A DNA stretch of 64,000 bases from positions 558,001-622,000 of the forward strand of contig VRMN01000008.1 of assembly GCA_008690995.1 (NCBI GenBank). The letters are read 5' to 3'. The DNA is from Porphyridium purpureum (taxonomy: Eukaryota; Rhodophyta; Bangiophyceae; Porphyridiales; Porphyridiaceae). The notes below the pieces were generated by a model. That model did no database searches, was not told the DNA's origin, and saw only the letters and a program-made list of their open reading frames with translations. Within the stretch, counting starts at the first letter, position 1; every line of letters begins with the position of its first letter. Below, piece by piece: positions 1-7,827 of the stretch. Position numbers and translations under genes: made by a program.

Positions 1-299
1 CAGGTGCGACGCCTTGATGAGCGATTACGTGGGTCGACAGCATCATTTGAGCAAGCTCGTGCCTCTGCGTTTCACGCCGTGGCTTACGACATGCAGTGTA
101 ATCGAAAATCAGATGGGCCTTGTTTCCGCATGCACCACATGTGCATGGTCTTCAAAGAAAAGTCTGCTGCCGATTTCTCGAACCTTGTCACAAGAAAAGG
201 TTGCGAGCTGCGTGTGACGGAAAGACACTTTGCCATTGTGGGTAGGCTTTGCGGCGACTCAGAGCGGAAAGCTGAGAGTCCAGCCAAGTCACAGGGGCC
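1..299. other. Upstream region of the dipeptidase gene
   Basis: No gene is supported here. Short reading frames cross it in several frames, but none has recognisable protein character. It presumably holds the promoter and 5' leader of the M20 dipeptidase that starts at 300. It contains no CACTGTAC motif and no obvious GA-rich leader. Confidence 0.5.
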
Positions 300-1715
300 A
301 TGGAGCGCGCATTGGAGATGGTGGATGAACTCGCGGCCGACTTCGTGCACTTGTTGCGCGACGGCGTGCGCATTCCATCGGTTTCGAATGAGATCGAGAG
401 ACACGACGACGTGTGCGCGATGGGCGCGTTTGTGGCGCAGCTCGCACGCGACAGGGGTGCAGACTCGGTGTTGGTTGTGGATGATCTAGGCAAGCTGGAG
501 AACGGGAACCCGATCCCGCCCGTCGTGCTGGCGCAGTGGGGTTCCGATCCGGCAAAACACACATTGTGCGTGTACGGGCATTATGACGTGATGCCGGCAG
601 CGGTTGAGGATGGCTGGGAGCATCAAGCAGATCCATTTGAACTAGTCGAGAAGGATATGGATGGCATAGGTACGGTTTTGTTTGGACGCGGCAGCACTGA
701 CGACAAGGGTCCGTTACTTGGGTGGTTCTGCGCGTTGCAGGCGATGCAGGCAGCCGGCATGGCCCTCCCCGTCAATTTGAAGCTCGTGGCAGAGGGACGC
801 GAGGAAGCTGGAAGCGAAGGCATGGACAAGCTCGTATCGACCCATCCGTTTTTCAAGGAAAATGTGGATATGTTCTGCATTTCTGACAACTATTGGTTGG
901 GTGGCTTTCCTTGCATCACGTACGGCCTTCGTGGCTTCTGTGGAATGAATGTGACCGTGACGGGACCTGAACGCAACTTGCACAGTGGCATTTTTGGCGG
1001 CCTTGTTGTAGATCCGTACCTGCAAGTCATCCAGCTCCTGCAGTCACTCACGGATGCGCAAGGCGACATTGTGATTCCATCAGTGCTTGAGGATGTGCAA
1101 GAGGTAACGGACGAGGAGCGCGAGCTCTACGAGGCGATCCATTTTGACCCAGAAAGCTGGAGGCGCGAGTCGGGTCTTCCTCATATCAAGGGCGACTCCA
1201 AAGTGGACGTCCTGATGCGCAGATGGCGGTTTCCTTCGCTCACGATCCACGGCATTGAGGCGAGCTCGCCCATGAACGCGACCATCATTGCAAGCTCGGT
1301 CTCTGCGCGCTTTTCAGTGCGCCTTGTACCAGACATGGACCCTGCGGTAACATTTGAAAAGATCAAGGCGCATCTCGAGCAGCATTTCGCGTCGTTACCA
1401 GGCAAAAACAGGCTAGATGTCAGCATGACCTACGGCGCGCGGGCATTTGTGTCGGACTGGCACCACTACAACTTTGCCAGCGCTCACGCGGCCGTCAAGG
1501 ACGTGTACCACGTGGAGCCTGAAATGACGCGTGAAGGAGGCAGCATCCCAGTGAGCCTGGTCTTTCAGAACACGGGCCGGAATGTGTGCCTGCTTCCCAT
1601 TGGTGACTTTGACGGCAATGCTCACGGACCCAACGAAAATATTTCCAAGAAGAATTTTCTGCAGGGCATCAAGCTCTTTGTCGCGTACATGCATCATCTA
1701 GGCAAGGCGCAATGA
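300..1715 (+). CDS. M20 family cytosolic non-specific dipeptidase (CNDP2-like)
   Basis: A 471-residue protein matching the carnosine/cytosolic non-specific dipeptidase branch of the M20 di-zinc peptidases, which hydrolyse dipeptides such as Cys-Gly in the cytosol. Visible motifs in order are VYGHYDVMPA (His94, Asp96, first metal ligands), GSTDDKG (bridging Asp near 134), EGREEAGSEG (Glu168/169, general base and ligand), SDN (Asp near 196), NLHSG near 226-230 (dimerisation-domain His) and AHGPNE near 441-446 (final His ligand). Length is typical of eukaryotic CNDP2 (about 475). No signal or transit peptide is evident. The ATG at 300 is the first in frame and leaves a normal short N-terminus. 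The gene is convergent with POLE2, 99 bp away. The family is secure; the natural substrate is inferred. Confidence 0.93.
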   Translation: MERALEMVDELAADFVHLLRDGVRIPSVSNEIERHDDVCAMGAFVAQLARDRGADSVLVVDDLGKLENGNPIPPVVLAQWGSDPAKHTLCVYGHYDVMPAAVEDGWEHQADPFELVEKDMDGIGTVLFGRGSTDDKGPLLGWFCALQAMQAAGMALPVNLKLVAEGREEAGSEGMDKLVSTHPFFKENVDMFCISDNYWLGGFPCITYGLRGFCGMNVTVTGPERNLHSGIFGGLVVDPYLQVIQLLQSLTDAQGDIVIPSVLEDVQEVTDEERELYEAIHFDPESWRRESGLPHIKGDSKVDVLMRRWRFPSLTIHGIEASSPMNATIIASSVSARFSVRLVPDMDPAVTFEKIKAHLEQHFASLPGKNRLDVSMTYGARAFVSDWHHYNFASAHAAVKDVYHVEPEMTREGGSIPVSLVFQNTGRNVCLLPIGDFDGNAHGPNENISKKNFLQGIKLFVAYMHHLGKAQ

Positions 1716-1814
1716 CCAAAGCAGGGCCGTGCTGTCGCCCAGTCTCCCTGGTGGCGCGCTTCGTGGCCTCAGTGCGGACTATGCGCTGCCCGTTTTGGAA
1801 ATATTTTGCAACGC

Positions 1815-3953
1815 TCACTCGAGAGTCTCGAGTGTCGCCGAATTATCACTAGACGAATAAAGCAGATATGTTCCGTCCCGAGCAAACGAACCCGGCTCCA
1901 TGATTACAGATGACTGGTACTCCCACACACGCGACTGCGACGTGGTGTGCTTGCTCCAATGCCGACCCGGGCAGGATGCCACAATGAGACCATCCGGTTG
2001 AGGAAGCAACCACATAGCATGGTCCATCTGCCACGAAATTGGCTGGATCCGCAGTGGCAATGGGCACAAGTGTGATTGATGTAGCATCGACTGAATGCGC
2101 TTGGCGTTAAAGTCACGCGGTGCTTCGTCCGATGACAATTGAAGCCCAGGCGCCCGCCCTGCCTGACTTGGGCCATTGGTCTGCTGCGTCAGTTGGCTCA
2201 GAAACGGATTGGGTTGGCAGGGCATAGCCGCTGCGGTGGCATTTTTCTCCGCCGTGAGAGCATCGATGTCGATGCATGCATCTGTGGGGAAAATGCGTCC
2301 CAAGTAGGATGCGTGGGCGACATCATCCTCGTAGAGCACCACGCGACGCTCACCCAGCAATATCCGCGACGGGTTGGTTGTACACGAAAGGTCTGGGACG
2401 GTCTTTCGAAGACCGGCAACCATATATTCTGGGACAGGACACAACGGCATAATGCCAGACACACCCATATCGTTGCTTCCCGGCACAAGCACCAGACTCG
2501 TGCTCCGGGCGATCAAGGGGAAACGAGCGAACACCATCGTACCCAGTTTGCTGAACAGCATCTCCAGCATTTCAGCGTCATCCATGTTTCGGCCTAGTGG
2601 GAAGGAAAGAAAACTGCCCATGAGCACAATCACCGCGGGAACAACATTTGCCGCCGTAAGATTCTGCAGGAGCTTCTTCAGCTTGGAAAAGGTCTCCGGA
2701 GTGTCTAGGTGGCAGCCTCCAAGCACAAGCATGACCTGCGGGGATACATCCGGCTGCGCCGCTGCGCCACGATTGGTAACTTGGCCTATGCCTCCGAAGA
2801 GGTTCAGACCTTTCAAGCCCTCCATTGTTAGTTGGGGGTCCTCAAGAGGTGGCTGACAGATGGCGCGTACGTGAAACGCTTCGGAGACTTCCTTCATGCA
2901 TCCCTCCACGAGAACAAAGCTGCTTTCCGTGATCAGCGAACCGTCGGTCTGCGCCAAGTCCAAGTTGATGCTCACTGAGCCTGAATCATCCTCGAGCGCA
3001 TAGCTGTGTTCATCTCGCAAGGAGAGCATTCCAAACAAATATTTTGTGCCATTATCGCCGCATATGAGCCCCTGTATCTTTGTGAGTGCCAACTTGTCTG
3101 TACGGTGGGCGTGCCACACACGGCTGATCGATGTCTCGATGCGAGCAAACACAGGATGCCGCTGCACGCGCCCGAGAAGCAAATAGTACCTGGCTAGCCA
3201 CATACGCGTTTTCGCCTGGGCACGCTGGGCATGCAGCAGCGCTGCTTTCTCATGATGCGTGGAGACGACCGCGTCAATCCTCCCCGTGCGGTCTGAGCTG
3301 AACACTGCGATGGGCATGTCCTGAGAATCGACCACCTGCACCAAGTGCTTGCCTTTCCTTCGGTGCTTGTCCAGTGACCTTGCCTCTAAAACGAGCTCCT
3401 TGGTGATCCCATTTGTCTTGGCCACTCGAGCCTTGCCTATCTGCTGCATCGCATTTCCGATAGCTGTCGATTTCACTGCTTTCTCCTGTTGTTTGGACGC
3501 CTCCTTTCCTCTGCCACGACCATCAGTAGGGGCGATATGACCTACACCATCGGCTCCTTTCCTTCCCGCTCCGCTCGCATCTGCAGTCGGGAGATTGACT
3601 TTACCAGAGAACACATTTGCGCCCGACACAACATTTGCGTGCTCGGTGCCTAGCCACTGCACCAGCGCGCGCTTGGCCGTGGCGGACGTGAGCACGCCGC
3701 GAGACCCGACGCCAGTACCACCAGCCATCTGTTCCTTTGCCGCCTGCGCCAGCACCACCGCCACAAAGTCCTTGAGCTGCTTTCCTCCCAGCACGTCCTC
3801 GCTACCGCTTTCTCCTGGCGCTCGCCGATTCACCTGCGCGTACATCCAAGCCTCACTCATCAACTCCACTGCATCGCTCTGCACCACAAACCCGCGCATC
3901 TTGCAGCTGCGCAGCAACGCGCGCCGCAGCTGCGCCGCTTCACCAGACACCAT
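1815..3953 (-). CDS. POLE2: DNA polymerase epsilon subunit B (POLE2/DPB2)
   Basis: A 712-residue B-subunit of replicative DNA polymerase epsilon, a nuclear non-catalytic subunit that scaffolds the polymerase in the replisome. The C-terminal half carries the inactivated calcineurin-like phosphoesterase domain typical of B-subunits: VLGGCHLDTPETF near 404, VLMGSFLSFP near 445 and LVPGSNDMG near 489. An OB-fold-like region precedes it (about 300-390). The N-terminal 200 residues include a helical part and a low-complexity, Ala/Gly/Lys-rich linker, making the protein longer than human POLE2 (about 527). The ATG is at 3953. The sense-strand leader just upstream is a purine-rich run of GGCAGAGG-like repeats (3970-4020 on the plus strand reads CCTCTGC). 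The gene diverges from NSE3 across a 373-bp shared promoter. Confidence 0.88.
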   Translation of the reverse strand: MVSGEAAQLRRALLRSCKMRGFVVQSDAVELMSEAWMYAQVNRRAPGESGSEDVLGGKQLKDFVAVVLAQAAKEQMAGGTGVGSRGVLTSATAKRALVQWLGTEHANVVSGANVFSGKVNLPTADASGAGRKGADGVGHIAPTDGRGRGKEASKQQEKAVKSTAIGNAMQQIGKARVAKTNGITKELVLEARSLDKHRRKGKHLVQVVDSQDMPIAVFSSDRTGRIDAVVSTHHEKAALLHAQRAQAKTRMWLARYYLLLGRVQRHPVFARIETSISRVWHAHRTDKLALTKIQGLICGDNGTKYLFGMLSLRDEHSYALEDDSGSVSINLDLAQTDGSLITESSFVLVEGCMKEVSEAFHVRAICQPPLEDPQLTMEGLKGLNLFGGIGQVTNRGAAAQPDVSPQVMLVLGGCHLDTPETFSKLKKLLQNLTAANVVPAVIVLMGSFLSFPLGRNMDDAEMLEMLFSKLGTMVFARFPLIARSTSLVLVPGSNDMGVSGIMPLCPVPEYMVAGLRKTVPDLSCTTNPSRILLGERRVVLYEDDVAHASYLGRIFPTDACIDIDALTAEKNATAAAMPCQPNPFLSQLTQQTNGPSQAGRAPGLQLSSDEAPRDFNAKRIQSMLHQSHLCPLPLRIQPISWQMDHAMWLLPQPDGLIVASCPGRHWSKHTTSQSRVWEYQSSVIMEPGSFARDGTYLLYSSSDNSATLETLE

Positions 3954-4326
3954 CGTTCCACACTCGGTCTTTGTCCTCTATCCTCTGCCCTCTGTCCTCT
4001 GCCCTCTGCCGTCTGCCTCGCTTGGTCCTCATCCCTCACACCTTTTCACTCGTGCCACAATGTCCTAGTAAAACTGCCCCATTTACTAAAAACACTCGCC
4101 ATTCCTTTTTGGCGCGAAATCGTGTCGCGCGAAAATCGAAACCACAGAAAACACGCGCATCACTGTACACTACTAAAATAGGCTTGTTTTAACATAAAGG
4201 TGTACAGTGAAATCGTGTGGAAACGAGAGGCAAGACAGACAGAGCGATGACGGACGGACAAATGAGTGCGGCGTTTGGCTGGGAGGGCGAGAGAGAGAAG
4301 GGGAGGAGGGCAAGAGCGGGGATAGC
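3954..4326. promoter_or_regulatory. Shared bidirectional promoter of POLE2 and NSE3
   Basis: This 373-bp gap separates two divergent nuclear genome-maintenance genes. It contains a perfect 10-bp inverted repeat, CACTGTACAC at 4161-4170 and GTGTACAGTG at 4200-4209. The arms flank an AT-rich 29-bp core. A GA-rich run on the NSE3 sense strand (4281-4320) ends just before its ATG. CTCTGCC-type repeats lie next to the POLE2 start. The promoter role is inferred from position. Confidence 0.6.
4161..4209. promoter_or_regulatory. Inverted pair of the CACTGTAC(AC) motif
   Basis: Two perfect 10-bp arms (4161-4170 and 4200-4209) face each other, with an AT-rich spacer between them. The same octamer recurs across this window almost only in intergenic DNA (see findings). 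A site for a dimeric factor or a symmetric bidirectional promoter element is inferred. Confidence 0.55.
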
Positions 4327-5139
4327 ATGGAAGGTGAGGATGCAGCGGCTCGGAACTGGAGCTCGGTGTCTGTGGATAAGCAGAATGCCACGATTCGAGC
4401 GGTGTGTCGGTTGTTGATAGCAGAACATGAAAAGCACGGCGTGACGCGGAAGGAGGACGTGGTGAGACTCGTCGGTGAGACCATGCAGAAGGGTCGCGTG
4501 ATGCCGGAAGTGATGCGGCGGGTGCGCAAGCGCATGCATAGTGCGCTGGGGTTTGATGTCGTGGAGATAGCGATCAAGGCGCGCCCGCGCGCCGCAGGTG
4601 CGCATTCGCAGGCCGCTGCCGCGGGAACGGCGCAGCTGACGCAGACGCAGATTCTGTCGCAGGCAAACGAGTCTTTTGAGAATCAGCTAGGCAACAATCC
4701 GCGCACCGTGTTCGTGCTTACATCTTTGCTTCCCGAGAACGCGCGTGCGTGTGTATATAGCGGGTTTGATCTCGCCAAGCTCGGTCTGATCGGCGTTCTT
4801 GCGTGGACACTGATCATGCAGCCCACCGCATCCTTGTCAGCGACCGCGCTCTGGGCGCATCTCGATAAATTGGGCATCAAGCAGAAGCAAAAGCACCCGC
4901 AGCTCGGATACTCGCCCGAGTATATCATCGATCAGAGGCTTGTGTCGGCCATGTACTTGGAGCGATGGAAGGAAAATGACAAGGTTTGGTATGGGCTCGG
5001 CCCGCGAATACACGCCGAGTTTTCCACCGAGCGCATCATCAAGCTTATCGAGCGCATCATGGGCTCCAAAGTGGATGATTCGTTCAAGAACGATTTAAGA
5101 ATCAGGTTTTCCGCGGTCGAATCGCCGGAGGATGGATGA
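4327..5139 (+). CDS. NSE3: NSE3 / MAGE-domain subunit of the SMC5/6 complex
   Basis: A 270-residue protein that is almost entirely a MAGE homology domain. NSE3 pairs with the RING subunit NSE1 and the kleisin NSE4 in SMC5/6, which works in recombinational repair and replication-fork stability in the nucleus. Recognisable stretches are the N-terminal winged-helix A (RNWSSVSVDKQNATIRAV onward), the FVLTSLLPENAR segment, the LGLIGVLAWTLIMQ helix and the C-terminal winged helix with LGYSPEYIIDQRLVSAMYLER. The open frame extends 40 codons upstream to 4207, but that part is the GA-rich leader, so the ATG at 4327 is preferred. A single MAGE gene with no expansion is normal outside mammals. Confidence 0.82.
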   Translation: MEGEDAAARNWSSVSVDKQNATIRAVCRLLIAEHEKHGVTRKEDVVRLVGETMQKGRVMPEVMRRVRKRMHSALGFDVVEIAIKARPRAAGAHSQAAAAGTAQLTQTQILSQANESFENQLGNNPRTVFVLTSLLPENARACVYSGFDLAKLGLIGVLAWTLIMQPTASLSATALWAHLDKLGIKQKQKHPQLGYSPEYIIDQRLVSAMYLERWKENDKVWYGLGPRIHAEFSTERIIKLIERIMGSKVDDSFKNDLRIRFSAVESPEDG

Positions 5140-5840
5140 GCTGCGTATCGAATCGTTGATGCGAGGTGGGATCGGCTTCCCCGATGCGCTTCATTCTGAG
5201 TTGGATGCTCGATGCAGAGCGCTCCATAGTTAGCAACAAGCGTAACCGCAGAGAGCAAAGGTGGCAACATTTTTGTCGTTTTCCTTTCTGCGCGCGCGCA
5301 TTGGGCATGCGAGCTGAAGCGTCGAAGAATCTATTTTCGTATGCTCGTGGTGCGCAATCTGGTTCGTCCGGTCCAGCCAAAGTTCGACGCGCGGGAATAC
5401 GAGGCCTTCAAAATCAGCAACTTCTCAAATGAGTGTGAGTCTTTGACGTCCGATTGGGGACCAAGCCAAGTTTGAATGCAAAGAATTTTAAATGCCGCCT
5501 TGTGCTGCATGCTTGAAGGAGGCAACACAACACGACCCAGGAGAAAAATAAATATGATTAACTAGGAGCCTATTGGCTAGAAACATCGGCAAGGGAGAGA
5601 TGCGCCGTGCGAGCTTGTGTGCGGGCCGGCGTCCACGTTCGTAAACGCTCTTTGTGATCGCAGCTCTGTCCAGATGCTTCTCACGAGCGCACAGGCTCGA
5701 GCCGTGCTACTTTCATTGCCTCAAGTCCAAGTCCGAAGAACCATTCGTCAAGCACGAAAAAGAGGAAAAGGCGACAAGGCCTGCGCAAGCTCATCTGGTG
5801 CCTGAGCGTGCCCAGTCGTCACTGCCTCGCAGTAAGCCGC
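5140..5840. other. Convergent intergenic region between NSE3 and mtnA
   Basis: This 701-bp stretch lies between two 3' ends. Only short frames without protein character are present. It presumably holds both 3' UTRs. I see no repeat, RNA gene or promoter motif in it. Confidence 0.5.
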
Positions 5841-6956
5841 TCATGATAACCATTCGTGCCCCTTGCGAACAGATTCACGCAGCCCATCTTCAAATGGCGG
5901 GTAGATCACTCCGTTTTCTGTGACGATGGCCGTGATGAAGCTGGCTGGCGTCATGTCAAACGCAGGATTGAACACGCGCACGCCTTCTGGAGCCACGCTC
6001 GACTCGCCGCTTGGCCGCACAATCTCGTCAGCATCTCGTTCCTCAATTGGGATCTGCTCACCCGTTAGCACTTCCAGATCGACGGTAGACGACGGCGCGC
6101 AGACATAGAATGGCACATTGTGCGCGCGAGCCACTACTGCTGCACTGTACGTGCCAATCTTGTTCGCCGTGTCACCGTTGGCGGCAATGCGGTCGGCGCC
6201 TACAAGAACAGCGTCAATTTTGCCCTGTCGCATCAGCATCGCGGCCATATTGTCGCAGATCAACGTCATTGGAATCTGGCACGCCATGAGTTCCCACGCC
6301 GTGAGGCGCGCGCCCTGGAGTCGAGGGCGCGTCTCATCCACATAAACGTGGATACTTTTCTTCCGTACCTCGTGCGCGCTTCGGATGACGCCCAGCGCCG
6401 TGCCCCACCCCACCGTGGCCAGTGCACCGGTGTTGCAGTGATGCAGCACGTTGCAGGACTCGGGCAACAAGGCTGAGCCAAACGCCCCGATCGCCTGATT
6501 AATCTTGATATCTCGGTGCGCGATCACATGCGCCTCGTCCATCAGCTTCGCAGCGATCTTCTCGGGCGCGACATTGTCGTCGAGCGCGGCGCGCACAACC
6601 GCGGCGAGCCGATTCAACGCCCACGCCAAATTGACCGCGGTTGGGCGAGACGCGAACAGCTCCTCATACGCGCGCTGCATCTCACCTTGAAACTTCCCTG
6701 CGTCACCACGCACGGCCCTATCTGCTGCCAACGCATACGCATACGCCGCGGCGGCGCCAATCGCCGGCGCGCCGCGCACCACCATCAGCTTGATTGCGCG
6801 CGGAACCTCGTCGGGCTCGAACTCGACGTACTCCACACATTGCGGCAGCACACGCTGATCCAGCAGCCGCAGCCGCTTACCATCCGCGCTCAGCGCCACA
6901 CTCGCATACTCCATCCCTCCCCAACCAATCCCCTTGCGCTCCTCCTCTCTCCCCAT
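5841..6956 (-). CDS. mtnA: Methylthioribose-1-phosphate isomerase
   Basis: A 371-residue member of the eIF2B-alpha/MtnA family. It converts 5-methylthioribose-1-phosphate to 5-methylthioribulose-1-phosphate in the methionine salvage cycle, in the cytosol. The family signature MVVRGAPAIG lies at about 58-67. The isomerase-specific HHCNTGAL contains the catalytic Cys near 174, and VGADRIAANGDTANKIG contains the catalytic Asp near 255. These residues separate it from the regulatory eIF2B subunits. Two starts are possible: ATG at 6956, or ATG at 6914 (MEYASVALSADGKRLRLLD), which matches the usual N-terminus better. A pyrimidine run at 6938-6954 on the plus strand gives the GA-rich sense leader seen at other genes here. 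Confidence 0.92.
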   Translation of the reverse strand: MGREEERKGIGWGGMEYASVALSADGKRLRLLDQRVLPQCVEYVEFEPDEVPRAIKLMVVRGAPAIGAAAAYAYALAADRAVRGDAGKFQGEMQRAYEELFASRPTAVNLAWALNRLAAVVRAALDDNVAPEKIAAKLMDEAHVIAHRDIKINQAIGAFGSALLPESCNVLHHCNTGALATVGWGTALGVIRSAHEVRKKSIHVYVDETRPRLQGARLTAWELMACQIPMTLICDNMAAMLMRQGKIDAVLVGADRIAANGDTANKIGTYSAAVVARAHNVPFYVCAPSSTVDLEVLTGEQIPIEERDADEIVRPSGESSVAPEGVRVFNPAFDMTPASFITAIVTENGVIYPPFEDGLRESVRKGHEWLS

Positions 6957-7165
6957 CGTAATCAATCCACTCTTCCCGCAAACTTACTCCATCTCAACCC
7001 TAGAGAACATGTAGTTCTACTCTAACCTTTCCTATGACAAGGCTATTTCGGATTTGCGATCTGAATCTTTTCTTTGGGTGGCGGTCGCGCGCGAGGGAGC
7101 CGCTCGACCGAGAACTTCTAAGAAAGCGTCTAGCTCAAAGTACAAGTGTCGTTAATCGTTGAACG
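6957..7165. other. Upstream region of mtnA and of the permuted tRNA gene
   Basis: About 209 bp between the mtnA start and the 3' fragment of the permuted tRNA gene on the plus strand. No coding signal is visible. Bases 7156-7165 form the leader strand of the bulge-helix-bulge described for the tRNA. Confidence 0.4.
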
Positions 7166-7179
7166 CCCCACCAGGAGCA

Positions 7180-7242
7180 ACACTGGTTGCGCCCGAGGCT
7201 TATCGGTTTTTACAACCGGTTGAGTTTTCCGGGCGCGCCGGC
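7180..7242 (+). other. Intervening segment of the permuted tRNA gene
   Basis: These 63 bp lie between the encoded 3' end (discriminator A at 7179) and the 5' end (G at 7243) of the tRNA. In a permuted gene this segment is removed by the enzymes that form ordinary tRNA ends. CCA is not encoded directly after 7179. A T5 run (7207-7211) and a T4 run (7225-7228) inside it could weaken polymerase III read-through, which is an unresolved oddity. Confidence 0.65.
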
Positions 7243-7261
7243 GCTCCTGAAGCTCAGTGGT

Positions 7262-7283
7262 GTACCGCAACCGTGTACCGCCG
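7262..7283 (+). other. Predicted 22-nt ectopic intron in the tRNA D-loop
   Basis: The D-loop spans 29 nt (7256-7284) where 7-11 are normal. Removing 7262-7283 leaves AGTGGTA, a standard D-loop that keeps the GG pair. The 3' boundary fits a 3-nt bulge (7282-7284) next to the D-stem, with 7257-7260 pairing to 7278-7281. The intron folds back on the exon in a 9-bp hairpin with loop 7266-7272. The 5' boundary is uncertain by one or two bases. Confidence 0.65.
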
Positions 7284-7374
7284 AGAGCACCAGTCTTATG
7301 AGCTGGGAGTCGTGGGTTCAAACATGGGCGGCGCTTATGCTTGGCGAGGCGGAGCAAGGCTCCGCGCAAAGATC

Positions 7375-7378
7375 TTTT
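7375..7378 (+). terminator. Candidate polymerase III terminator (TTTT; second run TTTTT at 7390-7394)
   Basis: T4 and T5 runs lie about 50-70 bp downstream of the permuted tRNA's 5' fragment, as expected for the end of its primary transcript. Identification rests on position only. Confidence 0.4.
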
Positions 7379-7827
7379 GGAACGAAAACTTTTTGAGCGT
7401 GGCGCTGGCGTCGGCGGTGGAAGCTGGTACTCGCGAAGTAATCGTGTAATGTAACAACGCAGCATTCCTGACATCGCTGCAATCAACAAGCCTACTCAGC
7501 AGAGCAGCGGGGGGAAAAATCAAACAAACTGATCGACAGCGATTGCGTGACGGCGTGCCTGAAAACAATGCGCGTCAGTACAGGACCATATCCTCTTTCA
7601 AATCTTATGGCGGTAAGAGACGCCAAAGAGAAGGGGACTACCATTTACTATTCCTCGAAGTGCTCTGGGACGACGCGCACGCGAGCATCGTCGCACAAGG
7701 ACTTCTCCATCGACAAGATTGCGCGGCACACGAGTTGAACGGAGGGCACACGCTTACGCCACTGAGCTGCACTTACGCTATCAGACTGGCCGCTGGCGTA
7801 CGGACTTATCTGGCATGACGCAGCCAT
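7379..7827. other. Region downstream of the tRNA and the phycoerythrin gamma gene
   Basis: About 450 bp with no recognisable gene. The plus-strand frame reaching 7449 is the tRNA region read through and has no protein character. The stretch next to 7828 would be the 3' UTR of the gamma gene. Confidence 0.45.

Larger units (their letters stand above)
7166..7322 (+). tRNA. Circularly permuted tRNA-Ile(UAU) gene with a D-loop intron
   Basis: The two halves lie in reverse order. The 3' fragment (7166-7179) supplies T-loop C60, T-stem CCCAC, acceptor strand CAGGAGC and discriminator A. The 5' fragment (7243-7322) supplies acceptor GCTCCTG, D-arm GCTC...GAGC, anticodon arm CCAGT-CTTATGA-GCTGG (anticodon TAT at 7297-7299), variable GAGTC, T-stem GTGGG and loop TTCAAA. 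The acceptor pairs 7/7 and the T-stem 5/5. The junction folds as a canonical bulge-helix-bulge: helix 7317-7320 with 7160-7163, 3-nt bulges 7164-7166 and 7321-7323, then 4 outer pairs. Cutting after the second bulge base and joining gives an exact 7-nt T-loop. A 22-nt insert splits the D-loop. The mature RNA would be 72 nt before CCA and closely resembles yeast tRNA-Ile(UAU). A8 and G37 are atypical. Confidence 0.85.

Noticed and set aside
6143-6150. CACTGTAC inside the mtnA coding sequence
   Set aside because: Within a conserved coding block; one chance copy is expected in a window of this size.
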